Counted from the first letter of the stretch, positions 16,247 to 23,929 are shown. The stretch is DNA of 29,511 nt from CAZZBK01 sp964652155 (GCA_964652155.1 CAZZBK010000072.1:1-29511); one strand, 5' to 3'. Program-made: numbers and translations. The notes: a model not told the origin generated them from the letters alone.

Positions 16247-17593
16247 TCAGTTGACGCGTCCCAGCACATCGGCTGCCTGATCGCAAAGCGTTTGCGCGTC
16301 GGCGATCGTGCGGGCCTCGGCGATAATGCGGACGATCGGTTCGGTGTTGCTCGCGCGGACCAGCAGCCATTTGCCTTCCCAGTCGAGACGCAGCCCGTCG
16401 AGTGTGCTGAACTGCGCCGACTTGAAATGACTGCGCAGGGCGTCGAGCGCGGCCGCCAACCGTTCGGGGGCCAGGCGGACTTTCGTTTTGTGGATTTCGT
16501 AGCGCGGCAACTCGGCGACCCAGCGGCTGACAGTCGTCTCGCGCTCGGCGAGTGCGTCGAGAATGAGCGCCATGCTGATGAAACTGTCGCGAACCAGTCC
16601 CACGCGCGGGTCGATCACGCCGCCATTCCCTTCGCCGCCGAGGACCGCTTCGAGCGACTCCATGACCGCGGTGACATTGGCCTCGCCGACGGCCGACCGC
16701 TCGAACGGCACACCATGTCGCTCGGCAATATCTTCGGTCATCCGGCTCGTCGAGCAGTTGGTCACGACCGCGCCGCTCTGGTGTCGCAACACGTGGTCAG
16801 CGCACAGGGCGAGCGTGTACTCTTCGCCGATGTACTCCCCACGCTCGTCGATCACGGCCAGTCGGTCGGCGTCGGGATCCTGACAGAAGCCGACGTCGGC
16901 GCTCTCGGCGGGGATGAGTGACAGAACCGAGGCGAGGTTCTCGGCCGTGGGTTCGGGCGGATGCTCAAACGCTCCGTCGGGGTAGCCTCCGAGCACGATC
17001 ACGTTGCAGCCGAGAGCTTCGAGCAGCGCCACGCCCAGCAGGCTGCCCGAGCCGTGGTTCGCGTCGAGCACAACTTTGAACTGACGTGCTCGGATGCGAT
17101 TGACGTTCACGGTGGGCAAAATGAGTTGCAGATGAGCGTCGGCCGCGGCGACGACAGTCGAGACGCGGCCGAGTTGCGGCGACTCGACCCACTCGGGCGT
17201 GGCGTGTCGATAGCGGTCGATCACCTGTTGGCCTGCCTCGGCCGAGATGACGCGCCCCTCGGCGCTGAACAGTTTCAGGCCGTTGTACTCGCTCGGGTTG
17301 TGCGAGGCGGAGACTTGAATGCCGCCAGCCGCGCCGAGGTGCCGCACCAACACACCCGTGGTGGGCGTGGCGGCCACGTCGGCGTCGAGCACGGTGCGCC
17401 CCACGGCTTGCAGCGCGGCGCGGATCGCATCGCACAGCATGCGGCCGCTGGCTCGACCGTCGCGGGTGAGCACAATACTCCCCCGAGGGGCCAACGCGGC
17501 AAAAGCACAAGCATAGCGGGCTGCCAACTCGGGCGTGAGCGAAATGCCCAGGATGCCTCGTAAGCCGGAAACGCTGATAATCGGGTCGCTCAT
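16247..17593 (-). CDS. glmM: Phosphoglucosamine/phosphohexose mutase (GlmM-like)
   Basis: ATG 17593 (MSDPIISVSGLRGI) gives 448 residues; the upstream in-frame TTG at 17611 is weaker. All four domains of the alpha-D-phosphohexomutase family are present: active-site phosphoserine Ser97 in VSASHNPSEYNG, metal loop CQDPDADRLA, sugar-binding GGEGNGG and phosphate-binding RASNTEPIVRI. The usual last motif is SGTEP; here Gly is replaced by Asn, a variation I have seen described for archaeal-type and GlmM-type members. The opening FGxxGxRG motif is present as VSGLRG. It likely interconverts GlcN-6-P and GlcN-1-P for UDP-GlcNAc, feeding peptidoglycan and lipid A, but mannose or glucose phosphate specificity is possible. 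It is divergent from a second mutase gene 193 bases away. Confidence 0.82.
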   Translation of the reverse strand: MSDPIISVSGLRGILGISLTPELAARYACAFAALAPRGSIVLTRDGRASGRMLCDAIRAALQAVGRTVLDADVAATPTTGVLVRHLGAAGGIQVSASHNPSEYNGLKLFSAEGRVISAEAGQQVIDRYRHATPEWVESPQLGRVSTVVAAADAHLQLILPTVNVNRIRARQFKVVLDANHGSGSLLGVALLEALGCNVIVLGGYPDGAFEHPPEPTAENLASVLSLIPAESADVGFCQDPDADRLAVIDERGEYIGEEYTLALCADHVLRHQSGAVVTNCSTSRMTEDIAERHGVPFERSAVGEANVTAVMESLEAVLGGEGNGGVIDPRVGLVRDSFISMALILDALAERETTVSRWVAELPRYEIHKTKVRLAPERLAAALDALRSHFKSAQFSTLDGLRLDWEGKWLLVRASNTEPIVRIIAEARTIADAQTLCDQAADVLGRVN

Positions 17594-17628
17594 GAGCAAA
17601 ATCCGAGGCAAGATTCCGATCTAGTCCA

Positions 17629-17649
17629 CCTTCTCCCGGAGGGAGAAGG
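17629..17649. terminator. Palindrome CCTTCTCCC-GGA-GGGAGAAGG
   Basis: A perfect 9-bp stem with a 3-base loop sits between the two divergent mutase genes. Because both genes point away from it, termination is an unlikely role. It is more probably a common intergenic palindrome or a structural element in a 5' leader. Confidence 0.4.
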
Positions 17650-17786
17650 GGCATGTCATACCCCTCCCGAGACGAGGCGGAAAGTCGTATAACGTTGGCT
17701 GTTCTACCGTCGAGCGGTGCAATCGAGCAAGCGCGATTCGCGACGACGGGATGAGGTGCCCTTTTGCAACGTATCCATCGAACGCC

Positions 17787-19580
17787 ATGAATATCACTGC
17801 CGCACTCGAAGCTGTCGAACAGGCTGTCGCCGAGAAGAAACTATCGGCCTCGGCACGGGTCAACTTGCAGGCTTGGCTCACCGAGCCGCGATTCGCCGAC
17901 TATGTGCCGCCCATCGTCGAGCACATTGCGCAAAGTCGTTGGAAAGAGCTCGACGACGTGTTCTGGACGGTCATCCCGTTCGGCACGGCAGGCCGCCGCG
18001 GCAAAATGTATCCGTTCGGCTCGAATGCCATCAACGACCGGACGATCGGCGAGAGCGCCCAGGGGCTGGCCGACTACGTGAAGCAGCAGCAGCCCACGGG
18101 CCCCTGGGGCTGCGCGATCGCTTACGACACGCGGATCAACTCGCGGCACTTTGCCGAGCTGTGTGCAAGTATTCTGACCGCCAATGGCTTCCGGGTCTAT
18201 TTTCTCGACGGCTATCGCAGTACGCCCGAGCTGTCGTTTACCGTGCGGATGAAGCAATGCATTACGGGCATCATGGTCACGGCCAGCCACAATCCGCCGA
18301 GCGACAATGCCGTGAAGGTGTATTGGTGCCACGGCGAACAATTGCTGCCGCCGCATGACAAAGGGGTGATCGACGCGGTGGGCAAGGTGCAAGGGATTCA
18401 AAAGCTCCCCTTTACCGAGGCCGTGGAGCAAGGCAAGGTCGTGTTGTGCCAACAGGAAGTCGACGCCGCGTACAACCAGGCTGTGTTGGCTCAAAGCACG
18501 CCGGGGCCGCGTGCCATCAAGATCATTTACTCGTCGATGCATGGTGTCGGCCGCTACAGTGTGATGCCGATCTTGGCCCAGGCGGGCTTTCAGGACGTCG
18601 AACTCTACGGTCCCTGTGCCGAGCCCGATGGCCAGTTTCCGAATGTGCCCGGGCACGTGTCGAATCCCGAGAACCCGCCGACCTTCGATGGCCCGATTGC
18701 CCGTGCCAAGGAGATTGGTGCCGACATTGTGATCTCGACCGATCCGGATGCGGATCGGCTCGGTGTGGCCGCGCCGCTCAACAAGGGGGGCGAATGGCGG
18801 ACCTTTACGGGCAACCAGATTGGCGTGCTACTTGCCGATTACGCACTTGAACGGCGCGGCGGCCGCGCAGGGGCGAAACCAGGTGACTACGTCGTGAAAA
18901 CCCTGGTCACGACCGACATGGTGCGGCGGATTGCCGACAGTTACGGCGTGCGGACCTGCGGCAACCTGCATGTCGGCTACAAGTACATTGCCCAGGCGAT
19001 CGATGCCGAGGGGCCCAACAGTTTTGTCTACGCCTGCGAAGAATCGCACGGCTATCTCGTGGGTCAGTACGCGCGCGACAAGGACGGCAACGTCGCGTGT
19101 CTGCTGATGGCCGAGTTGGCCGCCAAGGTCAAGGCGGCCGGGCAAACACTGCACGAAAAACTCGATTCACTCTATTGGCAGCATGGTTGCCACGTCGAGC
19201 AGACAATCAACCGCATGTTGCCCGGGAGCCAGGGCATGGAGTTGATGCGGCAACTGATGGCCACGTTGCGAACCACCCCGCCGCGGACACTGGGGGGGCT
19301 GAAGGTCGTGCGGGTGCGCGACTATTTGAATCGGGTGCAGTACGCCCCCGGCGGAACACCGGAGCCGCTCGAGGCTCCGCAGGGGGATATGGTCATGTTC
19401 GATCTCGAAGCCGAGGGGAATTACGTCGCGGTTCGCCCCTCGGGCACCGAGCCGAAGGTGAAATTCTACTGCTTCGCCTATGAGAGTGCCGAGCAATTGC
19501 ACAACCTGGACGCGACCAAGCAGGCGCTCAACGAGCGGATCGCGGCCGTGGCGAAGGATTTGATGCAAGCCGGGGGGTAG
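17787..19580 (+). CDS. Phospho-sugar mutase (phosphoglucomutase/phosphomannomutase, PgcA-like)
   Basis: ATG 17787 (MNITAALEAVEQAV) gives 597 residues, the longer class of the alpha-D-phosphohexomutase family; ATG 17751 is an in-frame alternative. Motifs in order are FGTAGRRGKMYPFG (N-terminal phosphate contact), MVTASHNPPSDNAVKVYW with the phosphoserine, STDPDADRLG metal loop, CEESHGYLVG sugar loop and RPSGTEPKVKFY phosphate loop. All are canonical. It interconverts hexose-6-phosphate and hexose-1-phosphate, linking glycolysis to sugar-nucleotide, glycogen and envelope polysaccharide synthesis. Differences from the neighbouring GlmM-like protein (EESHGY against GEGNGG) argue for Glc/Man rather than glucosamine specificity. 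It is transcribed toward lpxB, but a repeat separates them. Confidence 0.92.
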   Translation: MNITAALEAVEQAVAEKKLSASARVNLQAWLTEPRFADYVPPIVEHIAQSRWKELDDVFWTVIPFGTAGRRGKMYPFGSNAINDRTIGESAQGLADYVKQQQPTGPWGCAIAYDTRINSRHFAELCASILTANGFRVYFLDGYRSTPELSFTVRMKQCITGIMVTASHNPPSDNAVKVYWCHGEQLLPPHDKGVIDAVGKVQGIQKLPFTEAVEQGKVVLCQQEVDAAYNQAVLAQSTPGPRAIKIIYSSMHGVGRYSVMPILAQAGFQDVELYGPCAEPDGQFPNVPGHVSNPENPPTFDGPIARAKEIGADIVISTDPDADRLGVAAPLNKGGEWRTFTGNQIGVLLADYALERRGGRAGAKPGDYVVKTLVTTDMVRRIADSYGVRTCGNLHVGYKYIAQAIDAEGPNSFVYACEESHGYLVGQYARDKDGNVACLLMAELAAKVKAAGQTLHEKLDSLYWQHGCHVEQTINRMLPGSQGMELMRQLMATLRTTPPRTLGGLKVVRVRDYLNRVQYAPGGTPEPLEAPQGDMVMFDLEAEGNYVAVRPSGTEPKVKFYCFAYESAEQLHNLDATKQALNERIAAVAKDLMQAGG

Positions 19581-19590
19581 GCCGTGCAAT

Positions 19591-19630
19591 CATGCCTCCT
19601 CGTTAGCCGCCATGCCTCCTCGTTAGCCGC
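19591..19630 (+). repeat. 20-bp tandem duplication
   Basis: CATGCCTCCTCGTTAGCCGC occurs twice in direct succession (19591-19610 and 19611-19630). The second copy runs directly into the left arm of the long inverted repeat. It looks like a short duplication of the element's edge. Confidence 0.9.
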
Positions 19631-19705
19631 GACGCGCAGCGGAGCGCGTAAAGACGGCTCACCGGCGAGCGACGGTTACGCGCTCCGCTGCGCGTCGCGG
19701 CTAAC
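19622..19705. repeat. 30-bp perfect inverted repeat, 24-base loop
   Basis: Positions 19622-19651 and 19676-19705 are exact reverse complements over 30 bases, from GTTAGCCGCG outward to GCGTAA inside, with a 24-base centre that itself contains CTC-ACCGGC-GAG. The stem is almost all G and C and would fold very stably in RNA or extrude as a cruciform. It lies between the mutase and lpxB with no reading frame, so it is a REP/MITE-like noncoding element that would also end transcription from the mutase or attenuate lpxB. Confidence 0.9.
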
Positions 19706-19796
19706 AAAAGACAACTCGGCTGGGCGATTTTCATGCCGTTTGCCATACTGACGACCGGCGAGACCCTGAGTGAGAGCAACGGAGTGCGAGCGCACG

Positions 19797-21098
19797 ATGC
19801 GCATTTTTTTCTCGGTCGGCGAGCCTAGCGGCGATTTGCACGGCGCGAACTTGATTCGCGAGCTAACCGCCCTGCGCCCAGACGTCGAGGCGGTCGGCTA
19901 CGGTGGCCCGCGGATGGCCGCGGCCGGCTGCGTGTTGCATGAGGACCTCACGCAATGGGCCGTGATGTGGATCACGCGCGTGCTGCTCAACCTGCACGTG
20001 TTCCTGGGCCTGCTGAGCCGCGCCGATCGTTACTTTCGACAGCACCGACCCGATGCGGTCGTGCTGATCGATTACCCGGGCTTCAACTGGTGGATTGCCC
20101 GCCGCGCCAAGGCGCACGGTATTCCGGTGTTCTATTACTCACCGCCGCAGGTGTGGGCTTGGGCTCGCTGGCGGGTCGCCAAGATGCGTCGGTTTGTCGA
20201 TCATGTGCTGTGCGGCTTGCCGTTCGAGGCCCAGTGGTATCGTGAGCAAAACTGCCCGGCCGAGTTCATTGGGCATCCGTACTTCGATGAGCTGCGCGAA
20301 CGGACGCTCGACGCCGAGTTTATGACCACCCAGCGGGCCAAGCCGGGTCGACTGGTCACGTTACTCCCGGGGTCACGGACGCAAGAGGTGACCCAAAACC
20401 TGCCCTCAATGCTCGCGGCCGCCCGGCTCATCCAGCAGCGACTCGGCGACGTGCGGTTTGCCATCGCGGCCTTTAAGGGGCATCAGGCCGAGTTCGCCCG
20501 AGAACGGGTCGCCGAGAGCGGCTTGGATATCGAGGTGCATCTGGGACGCACGGCGGAACTGATCGAGCTGGCCACATGCTGTCTGGCCGTGTCGGGGAGC
20601 GTGTCGCTGGAATTGCTCTACCACCTGAAGCCGACGGTGATTGTCTATCGGACGACGAAATTTGGCCTATGGCTGCAACGTCAATTGCGGAAAACACGCT
20701 ATATCACGCTCGTGAATTTGCTGGCGAGTGATGAAGCGTTCGTGCCCCGGGCGACGGACGAGGTCACGCAAGCGGCGGCCCAAGACGACGTGCTGTTTCC
20801 CGAGCACCTGACGGTGGCCGACCCTGCGGCGGCCGTGGCCGGGCAGCTCACGCACTGGCTGATCGACGAGGCTGCCCGGCAGCAACGGGTCGAGCAACTC
20901 GACGCGTTGCGCTCTCAGGTGAGCCAGGGTGGGGCGTCGCGTGCCGCGGCCCAGCGCATCGTCGCGGTGGTCGAGGAGCGTCGGCCCTGCGCGCCGCGCC
21001 CGCATTATTATCCGTCGTTGCGAGTCGAGAGCAGTTGCGGAGCCGACGTTGAGTATGAGCGACAAACTGCCCCGCTTCGCCCGAGCGTGTTAGACTGA
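19797..21098 (+). CDS. lpxB: Lipid-A-disaccharide synthase
   Basis: ATG 19797 (MRIFFSVGEPSGDLHG) starts at the conserved N-terminus; the in-frame upstream extension is not family-like. LpxB (433 aa, GT19) joins UDP-diacylglucosamine and lipid X to the lipid A disaccharide on the inner face of the cytoplasmic membrane. Motifs are GEPSGDLHGANL, GYGGPRMAAAGC, the membrane-associated WITRVLLNLHVFLGLL stretch, VVLIDYPGFNWW, YYSPPQVWAWARWR, FIGHPYFDE, TLLPGSRTQEV, LAVSGSVSLELLYHLKPTVIVYR and FVPRATDE. All core motifs are present. About 45 extra C-terminal residues (RPCAPRPHYYPSL onward) extend past the usual end. Its presence implies a lipid A-type outer membrane. An M50 protease gene follows after 45 bases. 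Confidence 0.95.
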   Translation: MRIFFSVGEPSGDLHGANLIRELTALRPDVEAVGYGGPRMAAAGCVLHEDLTQWAVMWITRVLLNLHVFLGLLSRADRYFRQHRPDAVVLIDYPGFNWWIARRAKAHGIPVFYYSPPQVWAWARWRVAKMRRFVDHVLCGLPFEAQWYREQNCPAEFIGHPYFDELRERTLDAEFMTTQRAKPGRLVTLLPGSRTQEVTQNLPSMLAAARLIQQRLGDVRFAIAAFKGHQAEFARERVAESGLDIEVHLGRTAELIELATCCLAVSGSVSLELLYHLKPTVIVYRTTKFGLWLQRQLRKTRYITLVNLLASDEAFVPRATDEVTQAAAQDDVLFPEHLTVADPAAAVAGQLTHWLIDEAARQQRVEQLDALRSQVSQGGASRAAAQRIVAVVEERRPCAPRPHYYPSLRVESSCGADVEYERQTAPLRPSVLD

Positions 21099-21143
21099 CA
21101 ACCGTCACGAGTTCGACTGCCGCACGACTCAGGAATTCCCGTT

Positions 21144-21875
21144 GTGATTCTCGCCGAACCGCCAGCCACCGATTACGACCTCAACTTCTCGCTCGGCGGC
21201 ATTCGCGTCCGGGTGCATCCGTTTTTCTGGATCGTGAGTCTGATGTTCGCCGCTCGCGGCGGTTCGAAGCCGGATGAGGTCCTTATCTGGTTGCTGGCCT
21301 TGTTCGTGTCGATCGTGGTTCACGAGATGGGGCATGCCCTGGCCTTTCGCTATTACGGCGCCTCATCACACATTGTGCTGCATGGCTTTGGCGGGCTGGC
21401 GATCCCGCATGGGCAGACGTGGCGGGGGACCTTGCCGGATGTGGTGATTTCACTCTCGGGGCCCGGCGCCGGGTTCGTCTTGGCAACGTTCATCATCGTT
21501 GCGCTCCGCGCCGCGAACATTGGCGCCGCGGTTCACTTTGGGGCGTCGATCTTTCCGAGTTGGAGCGTCGGCTTGATTGAGAATCAGCAGCTGCGGTACT
21601 TCGTGCATGACATGCTCTACATCAATATCTATTGGGGGCTGGTGAATCTGCTACCGGTTTATCCGCTCGATGGCGGGCAAGTCTCGCGGGCGTTGTTTCT
21701 CCGATACAGCACCGGGAACGCCCTGCGGCAGTCGCTGGGACTATCGGTCTTGGTCGGGGCGGCCATCGCCTTTTGGGCCTTTCAAGATCAGGACCCCTAT
21801 GTCGGGCTGATGTTCGGGTACCTTGCCGTAACTAGTTACCAGCAAATGCAAAGCGGCGGATATCGGCGATGGTAG
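21144..21875 (+). CDS. Site-2 protease-type M50 metallopeptidase
   Basis: GTG 21144 has AGGA nine bases upstream and gives 243 residues. It is an integral membrane zinc protease with HEMGH (His60, Glu61, His64) in the first core helix and the third zinc ligand in NLLPVYPLDGGQ. Five to six membrane helices are apparent (about residues 22-38, 46-66, 105-125, 155-172, 195-210 and 215-233). No PDZ or CBS domain is attached, so it belongs to the small, rhomboid-like group of M50 proteins (compare SpoIVFB-type or YwhC-type). Such enzymes cut membrane-embedded substrates; the substrate here is unknown. The next gene starts inside its last codons (7-base overlap), a sign of translational coupling. 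Confidence 0.9.
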   Translation: MILAEPPATDYDLNFSLGGIRVRVHPFFWIVSLMFAARGGSKPDEVLIWLLALFVSIVVHEMGHALAFRYYGASSHIVLHGFGGLAIPHGQTWRGTLPDVVISLSGPGAGFVLATFIIVALRAANIGAAVHFGASIFPSWSVGLIENQQLRYFVHDMLYINIYWGLVNLLPVYPLDGGQVSRALFLRYSTGNALRQSLGLSVLVGAAIAFWAFQDQDPYVGLMFGYLAVTSYQQMQSGGYRRW

Positions 21876-22651
21876 CCGGGGGGCCAACACGACGGCTGGT
21901 GGTGTTGGGGGCCAGCAACGTGGCCCGCGGACTCAACACGCTGACGCGGCTGGCACGGCACGCCTGGAACGAGCCGCTGGACATGCTGATCGCGACCGGG
22001 CATGGCCGATCGTATGGGCTGCGCAGTCAGGTGCTGGTTCGCACGCTGCCGGGCATTGCGACGTGCGGGCTGTGGCACGCGCTGGAAGAGCGCGCTCCGC
22101 TGCCGACGGTGGCGCTCGTGACCGACATTGGCAACGACGTGGCCTATCATGTGAGCGTCGATCAGATCGTCGCGTGGGTCGAAGCGTGTGTTGCTCGGCT
22201 GTTAAGACAGAGAACTGAGATTGTTTTGACAGGATTGCCGATCGCTTCGTTGCGCGATTTAGACGCCGCGCGCTATTATTTTTTTCGCGCGTTGTTGATG
22301 CCCCGTTGTCGGTTGAGTTTGTCGGAGATGATTCATCGCGCGGAGCAGTTGGACGCGGCGCTTGAGAAGCTTGCCTTGCGGCATGCGATCAGTTTTGCGC
22401 GGCCCGAGCGGAGTTGGTTTGGTGTCGATCCGATTCATCTTCGTCGACGCCAGTGGTCGACGGCGTGGGGTGCGTATTTATCGCGATTTTCCGGGGCGAA
22501 AACGACATTATCGCGCGTGCGTGTTTCGCCGTTGGAATGGTTGCGATGGCGTTTCTTGGTGCCTGATGAGCGCACGATTTTCGGCCTCGCGCAGCGTGGC
22601 GTGCAGCCGCAATGGCGCGGCGCGGATGCGAGCGCGTTGTCATTGTATTGA
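21869..22651 (+). CDS. SGNH-hydrolase-like protein
   Basis: The 260-residue product starts at ATG 21869, overlapping the protease stop (ATGGTAG). Blocks of the SGNH/GDSL esterase fold can be matched: VVLGASNVARG (Ser16, GAS in place of GDS), GHGRSYG (block II Gly), TDIGNDV (Asn89) and VDPIHL (Asp187, His190). The four catalytic positions are therefore present, although the assignment rests on short motifs. No signal peptide is seen, so a cytoplasmic location is likely. Substrate unknown. Codon use changes along the gene: up to about 22190 it is G/C-ending like its neighbours, whereas afterwards TTG, TTT, GAT and CGT become frequent, merging into an AT-richer downstream region. Confidence 0.7.
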   Translation: MVAGGPTRRLVVLGASNVARGLNTLTRLARHAWNEPLDMLIATGHGRSYGLRSQVLVRTLPGIATCGLWHALEERAPLPTVALVTDIGNDVAYHVSVDQIVAWVEACVARLLRQRTEIVLTGLPIASLRDLDAARYYFFRALLMPRCRLSLSEMIHRAEQLDAALEKLALRHAISFARPERSWFGVDPIHLRRRQWSTAWGAYLSRFSGAKTTLSRVRVSPLEWLRWRFLVPDERTIFGLAQRGVQPQWRGADASALSLY

Positions 22652-23004
22652 TGCGTAGTGCTGTGGTTGTGAGGCATCGCTAAGCAGAACGGCACGTTGA
22701 AGAAAAGATAAAAAATTGAAATTTCAGTAAAATTCATGTTGCCAAGATTTCGATAATTCGTACAACTAACGCGAGAAGCAGTTTGATGTCTGCTTGGCTA
22801 AGACGTGGTGGTCGATCGCAACCTTGGGAAGTGATGACCACGACGAAGCGATAGGAAGTCGGTTTCTATGTTTCGGGTGCGATGACGTCGGGAGAGTTCG
22901 ACGCGGTTTGCTGAAGCTCTGGTCAATACAGATTTTTGGTGAATCAAGTTGGACTCATTTTTCTCCGGGCGAAGTTTCACCTAACTTTTTTGGAGGATGT
23001 GAAC
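22652..23004. other. AT-richer gene-poor region and 5' leader of the 19-aa gene
   Basis: These 353 bases are clearly lower in GC than the rest of the window. I find no credible protein gene: the frame across 22794-23132 has no coding-like composition and runs through the small gene in another phase. The stretch ends in a purine-rich ribosome site (TTTTTTGGAGG). A weak -10-like GATAAT occurs near 22751. It may hold a promoter and a structured or regulatory leader. Confidence 0.4.
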
Positions 23005-23064
23005 GTGGCCAAGAAGAAAGCTGCCAAGAAGGCCGCCAAGAAGGCTGCCAAGAAGAAGAAGTAA
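23005..23064 (+). CDS. 19-residue Lys/Ala repeat basic peptide (histone H1 tail-like)
   Basis: GTG 23005 is preceded by a perfect GGAGG (22992-22996) at eight bases and opens a 19-codon frame ending TAA. The peptide is M-A-KKK-AA-KK-AA-KK-AA-KKKK: 11 Lys and 7 Ala after the start, net charge about +11, with the AAKK period of histone H1/HctB-type tails. Such tails bind DNA or RNA without sequence preference. The strong ribosome site, the clean period and a strong terminator 110 bases downstream argue for a real gene despite its size. The in-frame GTG at 22999 is too close to the GGAGG. The alternatives are a leader peptide with regulatory codons, or a remnant of a longer H1-like gene. No homologue can be confirmed without a search. 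Confidence 0.6.
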   Translation: MAKKKAAKKAAKKAAKKKK

Positions 23065-23074
23065 CTTCTTCTTC
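23052..23074 (+). promoter_or_regulatory. Hairpin with the stop codon in its loop
   Basis: GAAGAAGAAG (23052-23061) and CTTCTTCTTC (23065-23074) are exact reverse complements, separated only by the TAA stop of the 19-residue gene. A 10-bp stem with a 3-base loop covers the last four Lys codons. It could protect the 3' end of the message or slow ribosomes at termination. Confidence 0.6.
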
Positions 23075-23174
23075 GGCGTGTCGACGAGCTGCTCGATCGT
23101 GGCCGGGTCCTTGTGACGTTGGCCTAGGTTAGCGCTGTCGACGCCCCGCCCCATTTTGCTGGCAACAACGAGAA

Positions 23175-23216
23175 AGAGCCGTCCAACTCACGTGGGTTGG
23201 ACGGCTCTAAGTTTTT
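23175..23216 (+). terminator. Strong intrinsic terminator
   Basis: A perfect 13-bp stem AGAGCCGTCCAAC / GTTGGACGGCTCT with an 8-base loop (TCACGTGG) is followed by AAGTTTTT. This is a textbook Rho-independent terminator for the plus strand, downstream of the 19-residue gene. It is the clearest terminator in the window. Confidence 0.92.
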
Positions 23217-23227
23217 AATGGGGCAGT

Positions 23228-23258
23228 GGTTAACGAACAGGGCGGTTAACGAACAGGG
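23228..23258. repeat. Short tandem duplication with GTTAAC
   Basis: GGTTAACGAACAGGG occurs at 23228-23242 and again at 23244-23258, a 16-base period repeated twice. It lies between the terminator and the convergent PAS gene. No function is evident. Confidence 0.8.
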
Positions 23259-23299
23259 GTTGGCCACCGATCGGGAACCCATGCCTGCCGCGGGGGTGC

Positions 23300-23788
23300 T
23301 CAGAGAATCCGCTCGTGGGCGACGACGATGCGGGGCGCGAGTGATTCACGCACTCGACTCACACGGACGGCAAACAGATGGCGCCGGTCATCGGTCTCGT
23401 AGCCATAGCGCAGATAAACGCTCGCATAGCGGCCGTTGATCACCTCGCGGATCCCGTCGGCCACGAGCCGTGCCTCGCGCGCTTCTTCGCCGCTGGCGTG
23501 TTCGCAGATCTGAAGATAGTTCATGCCGATGCCGTAGCTTGAACCACCCATGCCGTTCTGTTTTGCAAAGTTTCGCCAGGCATCGTTGACGGCCAGGACC
23601 TCGCCGCAGTGGTCGAGCACGGCGACATGGGCAGCGAGCGCGTTGAGCCGCTCCCACATGGCAGGCCGCATGATCGGCGCGGCGGCTGGGGCACGCATGG
23701 CTGTGGGCAAGGGGTAGCCGTCGTAGCTGGGAGTGTAAGTGGCTTCGCCACCGCCAAACCAAGTATTGCCCAATGAGTCGGACATCAT
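23300..23788 (-). CDS. Stand-alone PAS-domain protein
   Basis: Tandem ATGs at 23788 and 23785 follow GAGG, giving 162 residues from the first. After about 45 Gly/Pro-rich residues, a single PAS/PAC fold fills the rest: VAVLDHCGEVLAVNDAWRNFAKQNG, YGIGMNYLQICEHASG, a helix around REARLVADGIREVI, then YASVYLRYGYETDDRRHLFAVRVSRV and a terminal IVVAHERIL. This is the PAS type found at the sensor end of bacterial histidine kinases and diguanylate cyclases. Here nothing follows: no kinase, GGDEF or helix-turn-helix output. It may act by binding a partner sensor or regulator, or it may be what remains of a larger protein. No cysteine or histidine arrangement indicating a cofactor is obvious. Confidence 0.78.
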   Translation of the reverse strand: MMSDSLGNTWFGGGEATYTPSYDGYPLPTAMRAPAAAPIMRPAMWERLNALAAHVAVLDHCGEVLAVNDAWRNFAKQNGMGGSSYGIGMNYLQICEHASGEEAREARLVADGIREVINGRYASVYLRYGYETDDRRHLFAVRVSRVRESLAPRIVVAHERIL

Positions 23789-23929
23789 CGACCTCGTTCG
23801 CTGCGTGATATGAATGCTGATCCAAGCCAAGTACAACCTTGGTCTAACACGCCAGGCCCACGGCACTCAAGAATTTCTGGCGCGGCAAATAGCGGTTGCT
23901 AAAGTTTTCCGCGCCGGCTCGTAACGGTT

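Noticed and set aside
22794..23132. 112-codon frame across the AT-rich region and the small Lys/Ala gene
   Set aside because: No ribosome site, Cys/Gln/Glu-rich repeat text where it reads the Lys/Ala codons out of phase, and no coding-like composition.
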